Shown here: in pieces, positions 45,457-55,853 of the stretch
Numbering within the stretch: position 1 is the stretch's first letter
Layout: each line of letters starts with the position of its first letter
Assembly (NCBI RefSeq): GCF_011602485.2
Contig: NZ_CP050022.2
Location: 2,810,001-2,874,000 of the forward strand
Source of the DNA: Bradyrhizobium sp. 1(2017)
GTDB taxonomy: Bacteria; Pseudomonadota; Alphaproteobacteria; Rhizobiales; Xanthobacteraceae
Direction of reading: 5' to 3'
DNA length: 64,000 nucleotides
Notes under the pieces: generated by a model
What the model was told of the DNA's origin: nothing
Databases searched by the model: none
What the model saw: the letters and a program-made list of their open reading frames with translations, nothing else
Program-made: the position numbers and the translations under genes

Positions 45457-48342
45457 CTACTCCGCAGCCTCGGCCGGTACGATGCGGCGGGACTGCCGCG
45501 CCTGCGCATCATAGGCCTTCTGCCAGTCGGACGGGCCGTTCGAGGGCGAGACCTGGACCGCCGTGACCTTGTATTCGGGGCAGTTCGTGGCCCAGTCCGA
45601 ATAGTCGGTCGTGATGACGTTGGCCTGCGTGTCCGGATGATGGAAGGTGGTGTAGACGACGCCGGGCGCAACGCGGTCGGTGATCTCGGCACGCAGCGTG
45701 GTCTCGCCGGCGCGGCTCTTCAGGCGGACCCAGTCGCCGTCGCGCACGCCGCGCTGCTCCGCATCGTGCGGATGGATCTCCAGCCGGTCCTCGGCATGCC
45801 AGACCACGTTCTCGGTGCGCCGGGTCTGTGCGCCGACATTGTACTGGCTGAGGATGCGGCCGGTGGTGAGCAGCAGGGGATAGCGCGGGCCGGTGCGCTC
45901 GTCGGTCGCGACATATTCGGTGACGACGAACTTGCCCTTGCCGCGGACGAAGCCGTCGATATGCATCACCGGCGTCCCCTCGGGCGCTTTGTCGTTGCAG
46001 GGCCATTGCACCGAGCCGAGCTCGTCGAGCTTGGCATAGGAGACGCCGGCGAAGGTCGGCGTCAGCGCCGCGATCTCGTCCATGATCTCGGAGGGGTGGC
46101 TGTAGTTCATCTCGAAGCCCATGGCCTTGGCAAGGCCGATGGTGACCTCCCAGTCGGCCATGCCGTTCTTCGGCGTCATCACCTTGCGCACGCGCTGGAT
46201 ACGGCGCTCGGCGTTGGTGAAGGTGCCGTCCTTCTCGAGGAAGCTCGAGCCGGGCAGGAAGACGTGGGCGTAGTTGGCAGTCTCGTTCAGGAAGAGATCG
46301 TGGACGATGACGCATTCCATCGCCGACAGCGCCGCCACGACGTGCGACGTGTTGGGATCGGACTGCAGGATGTCCTCGCCCTGCACGTAGATGCCCATGA
46401 AGGTGCCTTCGACCGCGGCATCGAACATGTTGGGGATGCGCAGGCCCGGCTCGGGGTTGAGCTTGACGTTCCACAGTGCCTCGAACTGGTCGCGCACGGC
46501 ATCGCCGGAGATGTGGCGATAGCCGGGCAGCTCGTGCGGGAACGAGCCCATGTCGCAGGAGCCCTGCACGTTGTTCTGGCCGCGCAGCGGGTTCACGCCG
46601 ACGCCGGGGCGGCCGATATTGCCTGTTGCCATCGCGAGGTTGGCGATCGCGATCACGGTGGTCGAGCCCTGGCTGTGCTCCGTGACCCCGAGGCCGTAAT
46701 AGATCGCGCCGTTGCCGCCGGTGGCGTAGGTGCGGGCCGCCTCGCGCAGATCCTTCGGATTGACGCCGGTGAGAATGGCGGTGGCTTCCGGGCTGTTGTT
46801 GTGCTGAGCGACGAAGGCGGCCCATTCCTCGAACTCGCTCCAGTCGCAGCGCTCGCGCACGAAGGCTTCGTTGACGAGGCCCTCGGTGACGATGACATGT
46901 GCGATCGCCGTCATGACCGCGACGTTGGTACCGGGCATCAAGGGCAGGTGCAGCGCCTTCACATGCGGCGATTCCACCATCTCGGTGCGGCGCGGATCGA
47001 TCACGATCAGCCTGGCGCCCTGGCGCAGCCGCTTCTTCAGGCGGGAAGCGAACACGGGATGCGCCGAGGCCGGGTTGGCGCCGATCACGACCACGACGTC
47101 GGTGTCCTCGACCGAGTCGAAATCCTGCGTGCCGGCGGAGGTGCCGAAGGTTGTGGCGAGGCCATAGCCGGTCGGCGAGTGGCAGACGCGGGCGCAGGTG
47201 TCGACGTTGTTGTTGCCGAAGCCGGCGCGGATCAGCTTCTGCACCAGATAGGTTTCCTCGTTGGTGCAGCGGGAGGAGGTGATGCCGCCGATGGCGTCGC
47301 GGCCGTATGCCTTCTGGATGCCGCGCATCCTGGCGGCGGCAAACGAGAACGCCTCGTCCCACGAGACTTCGCGCCAGGGATCCTCGATCCGGTCGCGGAT
47401 CATGGGGTTAAGGATGCGTTCCTTGTGGTTGGTGTAACCCCAGGCGAAGCGGCCCTTGACGCAGGAATGGCCGCGATTGGCCTTGCCGTCCTTGTAGGGC
47501 ACCATACGCACCACTTCCTCGCCACGCATCTCGGCCTTGAAGGCGCAGCCGACGCCGCAATAGGCGCAGGTGGTGACGACCGAGTGCTCGGGCTGGCCGA
47601 TCTCGATCACGGACTTTTCCGTCAGCGTCGCGGTCGGGCAGGCCTGCACGCAGGCGCCGCAGGAGATGCATTCGGAGCCGAGGAAGCTCTCGCTCATGCC
47701 CGGCGAGACGCGGCTGTCGAAGCCGCGGCCGGAGATCGTCAGTGCGAAGGTGCCTTGCACTTCCTCGCAGGCGCGGACGCAGCGCGAGCAGACGATGCAC
47801 TTGGAGGGATCGTAGGTGAAGTAGGGGTTCGACTCGTCCTTCGGCATCCAATTGTCGTTGGTGCAGCCGTCGGTCTTGCCAGGTGTCTTGGCGAAGACGT
47901 GGTTCTCGCCCTCATAGCCGTAGCGCACGTCGCGCAGGCCCACGGCGCCGGCCATGTCCTGCAATTCGCAATCGCCGTTGGCGCCGCAGGTGAGGCAGTC
48001 GAGCGGATGGTCGGAGATGTAGAGCTCCATCACGCCCTTGCGCAGCTTCTTGAGCCGCTCGGTCTGGGTGTGGACGACGAGCCCGTTCATGACCGGCGTG
48101 GTGCAGGAGGCCGGCGTACCGGCGCGGCCCTCGATCTCGACCAGGCAGAGCCGGCAGGAGCCGAACGCGTCGACCATGTCGGTGGCGCAGAGTTTTGGGA
48201 TCTGGTGGCCGGCGTCCATCGCGGCGCGCATGATCGAGGTGCCCTCGGGCACCGTGACCTCATTGCCGTCGATGGTCAGCGTCACCATCGTTTCCGATTT
48301 CGAACGCGGCGTGCCGAAGTCGATTTCTTCGATCAGAGACAT
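45457..48342 (-). CDS. fdsA: NAD-dependent formate dehydrogenase, catalytic alpha subunit FdsA
   Basis: The 961-residue molybdenum enzyme oxidises formate to CO2. An N-terminal NuoG-like region binds [2Fe-2S] (Cys52, 63, 66 and 80) and a His/Cys cluster (HPLDCLTCGANGDC). Two ferredoxin-type sites follow (CIVCSRCVRAC and CISCGACVQAC), then CAYCGVGC near the molybdopterin domain. The likely molybdenum ligand is the second Cys of DTCARVCHSPTGYG, a cysteine form rather than selenocysteine. The C-terminal domain binds the bis-MGD cofactor. It lies 10 nt after fdsB and 4 nt before fdhD. Confidence 0.97.
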   Translation of the reverse strand: MSLIEEIDFGTPRSKSETMVTLTIDGNEVTVPEGTSIMRAAMDAGHQIPKLCATDMVDAFGSCRLCLVEIEGRAGTPASCTTPVMNGLVVHTQTERLKKLRKGVMELYISDHPLDCLTCGANGDCELQDMAGAVGLRDVRYGYEGENHVFAKTPGKTDGCTNDNWMPKDESNPYFTYDPSKCIVCSRCVRACEEVQGTFALTISGRGFDSRVSPGMSESFLGSECISCGACVQACPTATLTEKSVIEIGQPEHSVVTTCAYCGVGCAFKAEMRGEEVVRMVPYKDGKANRGHSCVKGRFAWGYTNHKERILNPMIRDRIEDPWREVSWDEAFSFAAARMRGIQKAYGRDAIGGITSSRCTNEETYLVQKLIRAGFGNNNVDTCARVCHSPTGYGLATTFGTSAGTQDFDSVEDTDVVVVIGANPASAHPVFASRLKKRLRQGARLIVIDPRRTEMVESPHVKALHLPLMPGTNVAVMTAIAHVIVTEGLVNEAFVRERCDWSEFEEWAAFVAQHNNSPEATAILTGVNPKDLREAARTYATGGNGAIYYGLGVTEHSQGSTTVIAIANLAMATGNIGRPGVGVNPLRGQNNVQGSCDMGSFPHELPGYRHISGDAVRDQFEALWNVKLNPEPGLRIPNMFDAAVEGTFMGIYVQGEDILQSDPNTSHVVAALSAMECVIVHDLFLNETANYAHVFLPGSSFLEKDGTFTNAERRIQRVRKVMTPKNGMADWEVTIGLAKAMGFEMNYSHPSEIMDEIAALTPTFAGVSYAKLDELGSVQWPCNDKAPEGTPVMHIDGFVRGKGKFVVTEYVATDERTGPRYPLLLTTGRILSQYNVGAQTRRTENVVWHAEDRLEIHPHDAEQRGVRDGDWVRLKSRAGETTLRAEITDRVAPGVVYTTFHHPDTQANVITTDYSDWATNCPEYKVTAVQVSPSNGPSDWQKAYDAQARQSRRIVPAEAAE

Positions 48343-48352
48343 TGTCGTTCTC

Positions 48353-49909
48353 CTATTCCGCGGCCTGAAGCGTGGTCGGCGCGGGGAGGAAATCCTCCCG
48401 GAAGTGCTTCAACGCACTGAGCACGGGGTAGGGCGTGAAGCCGCCGAGTGCGCAGAGCGAGCCGAATTTCATGGTGTTGCAGAGGTCTTCGACAAGCGCG
48501 AGGTTTTCATGCACGCGCTCGCCGTTGATGATCTTCTCGATGGTCTCGACGCCGCGGGTCGAGCCGATCCGGCACGGCGTGCATTTGCCGCAGGATTCGA
48601 CGGCGCAGAACTCCATGGCGAAGCGCGCCTGCCTGCGCATGTCGACGCTGTCGTCGAACACGACGATGCCGCCATGGCCGATCAGGCCGTCACGCGCGGC
48701 GAAGGCTTCGTAGTCGAACGGCGTGTCGAACAGCGCGCGTGGGAAATAGGCCCCGAGCGGGCCGCCGACCTGCACTGCGCGGACCGGGCGGCCCGTGAAC
48801 GTGCCACCGCCGATGTCGTCGACGAGCTCGCCGAGCGTCACGCCGAACGCGGTCTCATACAAGCCGCCGTAGCGGATGTTGCCGGCGAGCTGGATCGGCA
48901 TCGTGCCGCGCGAGCGGCCCATGCCGAAATCGGCGTAGGCCTTGGCGCCTTCGGCGAGGATGAAGGGGATCGCGGCGAAGGACAGCACGTTGTTGATCAC
49001 GGTCGGCTTGCCGAACAGGCCGTGATGAGCGGGCAGCGGCGGCTTGGCGCGCACGATGCCGCGGCGGCCTTCGAGGCTCTCCAGCAGCGAGGTCTCCTCG
49101 CCGCAGACATAGGCGCCGGCGCCGACGCGCACCTCGAGATCGAACGTTTGCTTCGAGCCACCGATGTTCGCGCCGAGATAGCCGCCGCGCTTCGCCGCCA
49201 CGATGGCGGTGTTCATCGCCTCGACCGCGTGCGGATACTCGCTGCGGATATAGATGTAGCCCTTGGTCGCGCCGACGGTGAGGCCGGCGGTCGTCATGCC
49301 CTCGATCACCAGGAAGGGATCGCCCTCCATGATCATGCGGTCGGCGAAGGTGCCGCTGTCGCCTTCGTCGGCGTTGCAGACGATGAATTTGCGGTCGGCC
49401 TTGGCTTGCGCGACGGTCTTCCATTTGATGCCGGTCGGAAAGCCCGCGCCGCCGCGACCGCGCAGGCCGGATGCGGTGACCTCGCTCAGGATCGCATCCG
49501 AGCCGAGCGAGAGAGCCCGTTCGAGGCCCTTGTAGCCGCCATGGGCGCGGTAGTCGTCGAGCGAGCGCGGATCGATCACGCCGCAGCGGGCGAAGGTGAG
49601 GCGGGTCTGGCGCTTCAGCCACGGGATCTCGTCCGTCGCGCCGAGCCGCAAGAGATGCGGCGTGTTGCTGGCGAGCGCATCGAGCAGGGAGGGCACGTCG
49701 GTCTCGCTGACCGGGCCGAATGCGATCCGGCCCTGCGGTGTCGCAACCTCCACCAGCGGCTCCAGCCAGTACAGGCCACGCGAGCCGGTCCTGACGATCT
49801 CGATCGCAACGCCGCGCTTGGCGGCGGCCTGCTCCAGCGCCAGCGCGACCTCGTCGGCGCCGACGGCCACCGCCCCGGCATCACGAGAGACGTAGAGACG
49901 CATGCTCAT
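48353..49909 (-). CDS. fdsB: Formate dehydrogenase beta subunit FdsB (NuoF-like)
   Basis: The 518-residue diaphorase subunit passes electrons from the iron-sulfur chain to NAD+. It has an N-terminal extension of about 110 residues resembling a thioredoxin-like NuoE fold that lacks a full cluster motif. An FMN/NADH domain follows with the glycine-rich LRGRGGAGFPTGIKW, then a [4Fe-4S] site in ESCGKCTPCRIGS. The ATG at 49909 overlaps the fdsG stop codon by 4 nt; an ATG two codons later (49903) is also possible. Confidence 0.95.
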   Translation of the reverse strand: MSMRLYVSRDAGAVAVGADEVALALEQAAAKRGVAIEIVRTGSRGLYWLEPLVEVATPQGRIAFGPVSETDVPSLLDALASNTPHLLRLGATDEIPWLKRQTRLTFARCGVIDPRSLDDYRAHGGYKGLERALSLGSDAILSEVTASGLRGRGGAGFPTGIKWKTVAQAKADRKFIVCNADEGDSGTFADRMIMEGDPFLVIEGMTTAGLTVGATKGYIYIRSEYPHAVEAMNTAIVAAKRGGYLGANIGGSKQTFDLEVRVGAGAYVCGEETSLLESLEGRRGIVRAKPPLPAHHGLFGKPTVINNVLSFAAIPFILAEGAKAYADFGMGRSRGTMPIQLAGNIRYGGLYETAFGVTLGELVDDIGGGTFTGRPVRAVQVGGPLGAYFPRALFDTPFDYEAFAARDGLIGHGGIVVFDDSVDMRRQARFAMEFCAVESCGKCTPCRIGSTRGVETIEKIINGERVHENLALVEDLCNTMKFGSLCALGGFTPYPVLSALKHFREDFLPAPTTLQAAE

Positions 49910-50394
49910 CGTTGTGCCTCCGCGACCAGGGCATCGAGCCGCTTCTGATCGAGCCGGCCGATCAGGCGGCCGTCGAGCATCGCCGACGGCGCGGTCGCGC
50001 ACAGGCCGAGGCAGTAGATCGGCTCCAGCGTGACGCGATCGTCGGCCGTGGTGCTGCCGAGCGACACGCCGAGCTTCGCCTCGGCGCGCGCCGCCAGCGC
50101 ATCGCCGCCTGCGGCCTGACAGGCCTCCGCGCGGCAGAGCTTCAGCACATGGCGGCCGGCCGGCTTGTGGCGGAAATCATGGTAGAACGTGAAGACACCG
50201 TGCACCTCGGCACGCGACAGATTCAGCGCCTGCGCCACCATGGGAATGGCGGCCTCCGGCACGTAGCCGAACGCCTCCTGAAGCGCATGCAGGATGACGA
50301 GCGTCGCGCCTTCCTGCTGAGCGTGTTCGGCGATGATCTCGGCGCCGCGCGTCTCGTTCCAAGGCTCGTAACAAGGCTCGTAAACCGCTGTCAT
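49906..50394 (-). CDS. fdsG: Formate dehydrogenase gamma subunit FdsG (NuoE-like)
   Basis: The 162-residue [2Fe-2S] subunit has NuoE-type ligands: Cys pairs in KLCRAEACQ and in YCLGLCATAPS. It joins FdsB to form the NAD-reducing module of soluble formate dehydrogenase. The ATG at 50394 is first in the operon, and the family-like sequence begins soon after it. The 224-nt spacer to the divergent LysR gene holds the probable promoters and operators. Confidence 0.93.
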   Translation of the reverse strand: MTAVYEPCYEPWNETRGAEIIAEHAQQEGATLVILHALQEAFGYVPEAAIPMVAQALNLSRAEVHGVFTFYHDFRHKPAGRHVLKLCRAEACQAAGGDALAARAEAKLGVSLGSTTADDRVTLEPIYCLGLCATAPSAMLDGRLIGRLDQKRLDALVAEAQR

Positions 50395-50473
50395 TCTTCG
50401 TTCTCGTTCTGAGCGTTCCTTCGGCACAAACTATTTGGAATCATTCGAAGATCAATAAAGCTGTCCCGTGCTG

Positions 50474-50509
50474 CGATTGCGAATTCGGATCGATTTGAAA
50501 TCGCAATCG
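50474..50509. promoter_or_regulatory. 9-bp inverted repeat in the fds-lysR spacer
   Basis: CGATTGCGA (50474-50482) and TCGCAATCG (50501-50509) are perfect inverted arms 18 nt apart. They lie in the AT-rich middle of the spacer between the divergent fdsG and LysR-type genes, where a LysR tetramer would be expected to bind. The identity is seen directly; the regulator is inferred from position. Confidence 0.55.
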
Positions 50510-50517
50510 AGCGATTT

Positions 50518-50531
50518 TTGATTGCCATCAA
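50518..50531. promoter_or_regulatory. TTGA-N6-TCAA palindrome in the fds-lysR spacer
   Basis: TTGATTGCCATCAA, extended by T and A to 16 nt, fits both an FNR/FixK box (TTGA-N6-TCAA) and a LysR-type T-N11-A site. I see no convincing -10 hexamer at the class II spacing on either strand, so the LysR reading is at least as good. It lies 124 nt upstream of the fdsG start and 87 nt upstream of the LysR start. Confidence 0.45.
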
Positions 50532-50618
50532 AGCGCTTGCACCGGGCGTTTTCGCGTGTTGGGAAGGGGACGGGCGTGCTAACTTGCATGCCGGGACACA
50601 AGTTGAAGGGACGACCGG

Positions 50619-51512
50619 TTGATCGATAAGCTCGAGCTGTTGCTGGCACTGGCGAAGGAGCGGCATTTCGGACGCGCGGCGGAGGTCTGCGGCGTGACGC
50701 AACCGACGATGTCGACCGGGCTCAAGCAGCTCGAGGAGATCCTCGGCGTGATGCTGGTCCAGCGTGGGTCCCGCTTCCAGGGCTTTACGCCGGAAGGCGA
50801 GCGCGCACTGGACTGGGCGCGGCGGATCGTGGGCGACGCGCGGGCTATGCGCGACGAGATCAACGGACTCAAGCACCAGCTCTCCGGCGAGATCCGCATC
50901 GCGGCGATCCCGACCGCGCTCGGCATGGTCGCCACGCTGACGACGCCGTTCCGCGCCAGGCATCCGGAGGTGCGCTTCCGCATCCAGTCCACCACCTCGT
51001 CCGAGGTGCTGGGGCTGCTCGAAAATCTCGAGGTCGATGCGGGGCTGACCTATATCGAGAACGAGCCGATCGGCAAGGTTCGCACCATCCCGCTCTACAA
51101 CGAGAGCTACCGCCTGCTGACCGCGCCCGACGCGATGTTCGGCGACCGCGAGACCGTAACCTGGACCGAGGTCGGGCAGGTGCCGCTGTGCCTCCTTACG
51201 CCCGACATGCAGAACCGGCGCATCATCGACCGCGCGCTGCGCTCGGTGGGTGCCGAGGCGACGCCGACGCTGACCTCGAACTCGCTGCTGGTGCTGTTCA
51301 CGCACGTCAAGACCGGGCGCTGGGCCAGCGTGATGCCGGCCAAGCTCGCCGAGACCCTCGGCCTGTCCGATACCGTGCGCTCGATCCCGATCGTCGACCC
51401 CGAGGTCAATTACAGCATCGGCCTCGTGATCCCGCAGCGCGATCCGATGACGCCGCAGATCGCGGCGCTGGTGAATGTCGCGCGCGAGGTCGCGCCGACG
51501 CTGCAATTGTAG
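50619..51512 (+). CDS. LysR-type regulator, probably of the fds operon
   Basis: The 297-residue LysR regulator has the N-terminal winged helix LALAKERHFGRAAEVCGVTQ followed by PTMSTGLKQLEEILG and a periplasmic-binding-protein-like effector domain (about 90-297). It is divergent from fdsG, the same arrangement as the formate-responsive FdsR regulator reported for Cupriavidus, so control of the fds operon is likely. The start is TTG at 50619 with GAAGGG about 8 nt upstream; no in-frame ATG fits the N-terminus. Confidence 0.92.
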   Translation: MIDKLELLLALAKERHFGRAAEVCGVTQPTMSTGLKQLEEILGVMLVQRGSRFQGFTPEGERALDWARRIVGDARAMRDEINGLKHQLSGEIRIAAIPTALGMVATLTTPFRARHPEVRFRIQSTTSSEVLGLLENLEVDAGLTYIENEPIGKVRTIPLYNESYRLLTAPDAMFGDRETVTWTEVGQVPLCLLTPDMQNRRIIDRALRSVGAEATPTLTSNSLLVLFTHVKTGRWASVMPAKLAETLGLSDTVRSIPIVDPEVNYSIGLVIPQRDPMTPQIAALVNVAREVAPTLQL

Positions 51513-51561
51513 GGATCAAGCGTGTTCGAGCGACGTGGGGGTGCGGCAGAGCCCGAGCAAG

Positions 51562-51604
51562 CCTCGTCCTGAGGGCCCCGCCGGAGGCGGCGTCTCGAAG
51601 GTGG
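51562..51604. repeat. Short intergenic repeat (CCTGAGG...GTCTCGAAGG type)
   Basis: The segment reads CCTCGTCCTGAGGG, then a GC-rich middle, then GGCGGCGTCTCGAAGGTGG. From memory it matches a repeat found hundreds of times between genes in Bradyrhizobium, related to TCATCCTGAGG...GTCTCGAAGG. It lies between the convergent LysR and PAS-kinase genes and may act in transcription ending. The remainder of the gap holds nothing else recognisable. Confidence 0.6.
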
Positions 51605-51629
51605 CCGCAGGCGAGCTTCCCGCCAGACG

Positions 51630-53960
<2,331 letters not shown>

Positions 53961-54024
53961 GCCTTCGGCCCCCTGGAAAACCTGCTTGCAACTTGAGTTT
54001 CGGAAGCAGCCCCACGTCGCTTCC

Positions 54025-54077
54025 GAATCACACCGATTTGAATCCAGTTTTCGCAGGCTGTCGAGAGTCAACGAATC
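54025..54077 (-). promoter_or_regulatory. Cluster of four GANTC (CcrM) sites upstream of the PAS kinase
   Basis: GAATC occurs at 54025, 54040 and 54073, and GAGTC at 54065, all within 53 nt. GANTC is the methylation site of CcrM, and methylated GANTC promoters are activated by GcrA in alphaproteobacteria. GANTC is expected about once per 256 nt, so four here is a clear excess. The rest of 53961-54186 holds no recognised element. Confidence 0.55.
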
Positions 54078-54186
54078 GTTAACGCGAAATTATTCTTATC
54101 CAACACGCAGTTTGTGCATCGGGTCTCCGCAAATCGACGTGCGCGAGGAGTCCGAAACGAGAACGTTGGCTCCAGGTCGCGCGCGG

Positions 54187-55560
54187 TCACACACGCGGCG
54201 GTTCGGCGTGACTGATGACGCGCTTCACGCTCGGGAATGCGCGCCGCAATGCGCGCTCGATCGCGTCGACATGCTCGTGTACCTTGATCACGCTCATCGC
54301 CGGTGCGGCGCGGCAGTGGAAGTTGACGATCTCGCCGGCGTCGGTGTTGCGGACGCGCACATTGTGGATGTCGTGGATCTCGCCTTCGCCGGCAAACTCG
54401 GCGAGCGCTGCGGCAATCGCCTGCACGCGTTCCGGCGGGGCGTCGACGCCGAACGGCAGTTCCGGTTCCAGCGGCTCGATATGGACGTCGACCTCGACGT
54501 CCTCGCCGAATTCTACCTGGATATTGCGCTCCAGCGTGTTGGCGACGTCGTGGGCTGAATCGAGCCGCATCTCGCCGTCGACCTCGAGGTCGATGCTGAC
54601 GATCAGCTTGGCGCCGAGATCGTGCACCGTGACGTGGTGGATCGCGAGGCCGGAATTGCGCGCGATCACCATGATGCGGTCGCGCACCGTCTCGTTGTTG
54701 CGCGCGACCGGGACGGCCGTGAAGGTGAGGTCGGCGTCGCCGAACGCCTTGCTGACGGCCAGCTCGGCATTGTGCTTGATGTCCTCGACGCGGTCGATCG
54801 GATAGGTCCGCGGCACCTTTGCGATGGTGTCGATGAAGGTGGTCGCTCCGACCATGCGCACGCGCAGCCGCTCGACGTCGATCACCCCGGGCACGCTGCG
54901 GATCGCGGCCTTGGCCTTCTCCTGGGCGCCCTCCGGCGCGCGGTCGACCAGGGTCTGCACGGTCGAGCCGGCCATGCGCAGGCCGAGAGCCGCGATCATC
55001 ACCGCGACTGCGGCGGCCGCGGCCGCATCGCCCCACCAGAAGCCGAGCCCCGCGAGGATCAGGCCACCGATCACGGCAAATGAGCCCATCACGTCGGAGG
55101 CGAAATGCAGAGCATCCGCTGCCAGCGCCTGGCTCCTGGTCGCGCGCGCGGCGCGGTGCAGCGCGCGGGCGCGCCAGAGGTTCACCGCGATGTCGATCAC
55201 CAGCACGACGAACGGCACGGCCGAAATCGTTGGCGGCGGGGTTCCCTCGCGCAGCCGGCTATAGGCCTCGACCAGGATGCCGCCGGCGAGCACGTAGAGC
55301 AGGGCGGTGACGCCGAGCGCGGAGATGCTCTCCAGCTTGCCATGGCCGTAATGGTGCTCCTCGTCCGCCGGCTTGTCGGACACCCGCACCACCGCCCAGG
55401 TGATGATGGTGGCGATCAGGTCGATCGCGGAGTGCAGCGCCTCCGAGATCAGCGCCAGCGAGCCGATCGCGATCCCGACCATGAACTTGGCTACCGCCAT
55501 GCCGCCGCTGGCGAAGATCGAGATCGCTGCGACCGAGGTCTTGTTGTGCTGGGAGGTCAT
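54187..55560 (-). CDS. Cation diffusion facilitator (CDF) metal exporter
   Basis: The 457-residue transporter has six transmembrane helices over about residues 10-205. The metal site is made by SEALHSAIDL in helix 2 and HFASD in helix 5, with a His-rich loop HHYGHGK. The C-terminal part is long (about 215-457) and looks like two metal-binding dimerisation domains in tandem, the second starting near VEVDVHIEPLE; most CDF proteins have one. It exports zinc, iron or a related divalent ion in exchange for protons; selectivity cannot be read from sequence. Confidence 0.92.
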   Translation of the reverse strand: MTSQHNKTSVAAISIFASGGMAVAKFMVGIAIGSLALISEALHSAIDLIATIITWAVVRVSDKPADEEHHYGHGKLESISALGVTALLYVLAGGILVEAYSRLREGTPPPTISAVPFVVLVIDIAVNLWRARALHRAARATRSQALAADALHFASDVMGSFAVIGGLILAGLGFWWGDAAAAAAVAVMIAALGLRMAGSTVQTLVDRAPEGAQEKAKAAIRSVPGVIDVERLRVRMVGATTFIDTIAKVPRTYPIDRVEDIKHNAELAVSKAFGDADLTFTAVPVARNNETVRDRIMVIARNSGLAIHHVTVHDLGAKLIVSIDLEVDGEMRLDSAHDVANTLERNIQVEFGEDVEVDVHIEPLEPELPFGVDAPPERVQAIAAALAEFAGEGEIHDIHNVRVRNTDAGEIVNFHCRAAPAMSVIKVHEHVDAIERALRRAFPSVKRVISHAEPPRV

Positions 55561-55681
55561 GGCGGGGATTTAGCAGCCTAAGGCTGAACATCAAGCGACG
55601 ATCCACAGCTATAGTCGCAAGTGAGTTGCAGGAGCGAAGCTATTGCGAATACTTCCGAATTGAATGGCGGCTACTAGCTCC

Positions 55682-55712
55682 GTCATGCCCGGGCTTGTCC
55701 CGGGCATCCACG
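55682..55712. repeat. ATGCCCGGG palindromic repeat
   Basis: ATGCCCGGG (55685-55693) and CCCGGGCAT (55699-55707) are perfect inverted arms around a 5-nt loop, flanked by GTC and CCACG. This is recalled as a very common Bradyrhizobium intergenic repeat. It lies with a second repeat in the 293-nt gap 55561-55853, which holds no gene. Confidence 0.7.
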
Positions 55713-55726
55713 TATTGCCTCAGAGC

Positions 55727-55824
55727 TCGTAGGACGGGCAAAGGCGCGTAGCGCCGTGCCCACCAACAGGTATCTCTTGATCAAAGGCTGATGGTGGGCA
55801 CGCTTCGCTTTGCCCACCCTACGA
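55727..55824. repeat. Long TCGTAGG...CCTACGA palindromic repeat
   Basis: TCGTAGG (55727-55733) pairs with CCTACGA (55818-55824), and further matching blocks lie inside (GGGCAAAG with CTTTGCCC; GTGCCCACCA with TGGTGGGCA). The whole 98 nt would fold into one long cruciform or RNA hairpin. It resembles the GTAGGGTGGGCAAAG repeat family common in Bradyrhizobium and relatives (recalled, not searched). Confidence 0.75.
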
Positions 55825-55853
55825 GACCGGGGTCGTTAGCGCCCGGCCAGGGA

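Noticed and set aside
45430..48420. Plus-strand frame of about 996 codons opposite fdsA
   Set aside because: Same reason: fdsA has all its iron-sulfur and cofactor motifs, and the antisense frame has low-complexity composition with no family-like segment.
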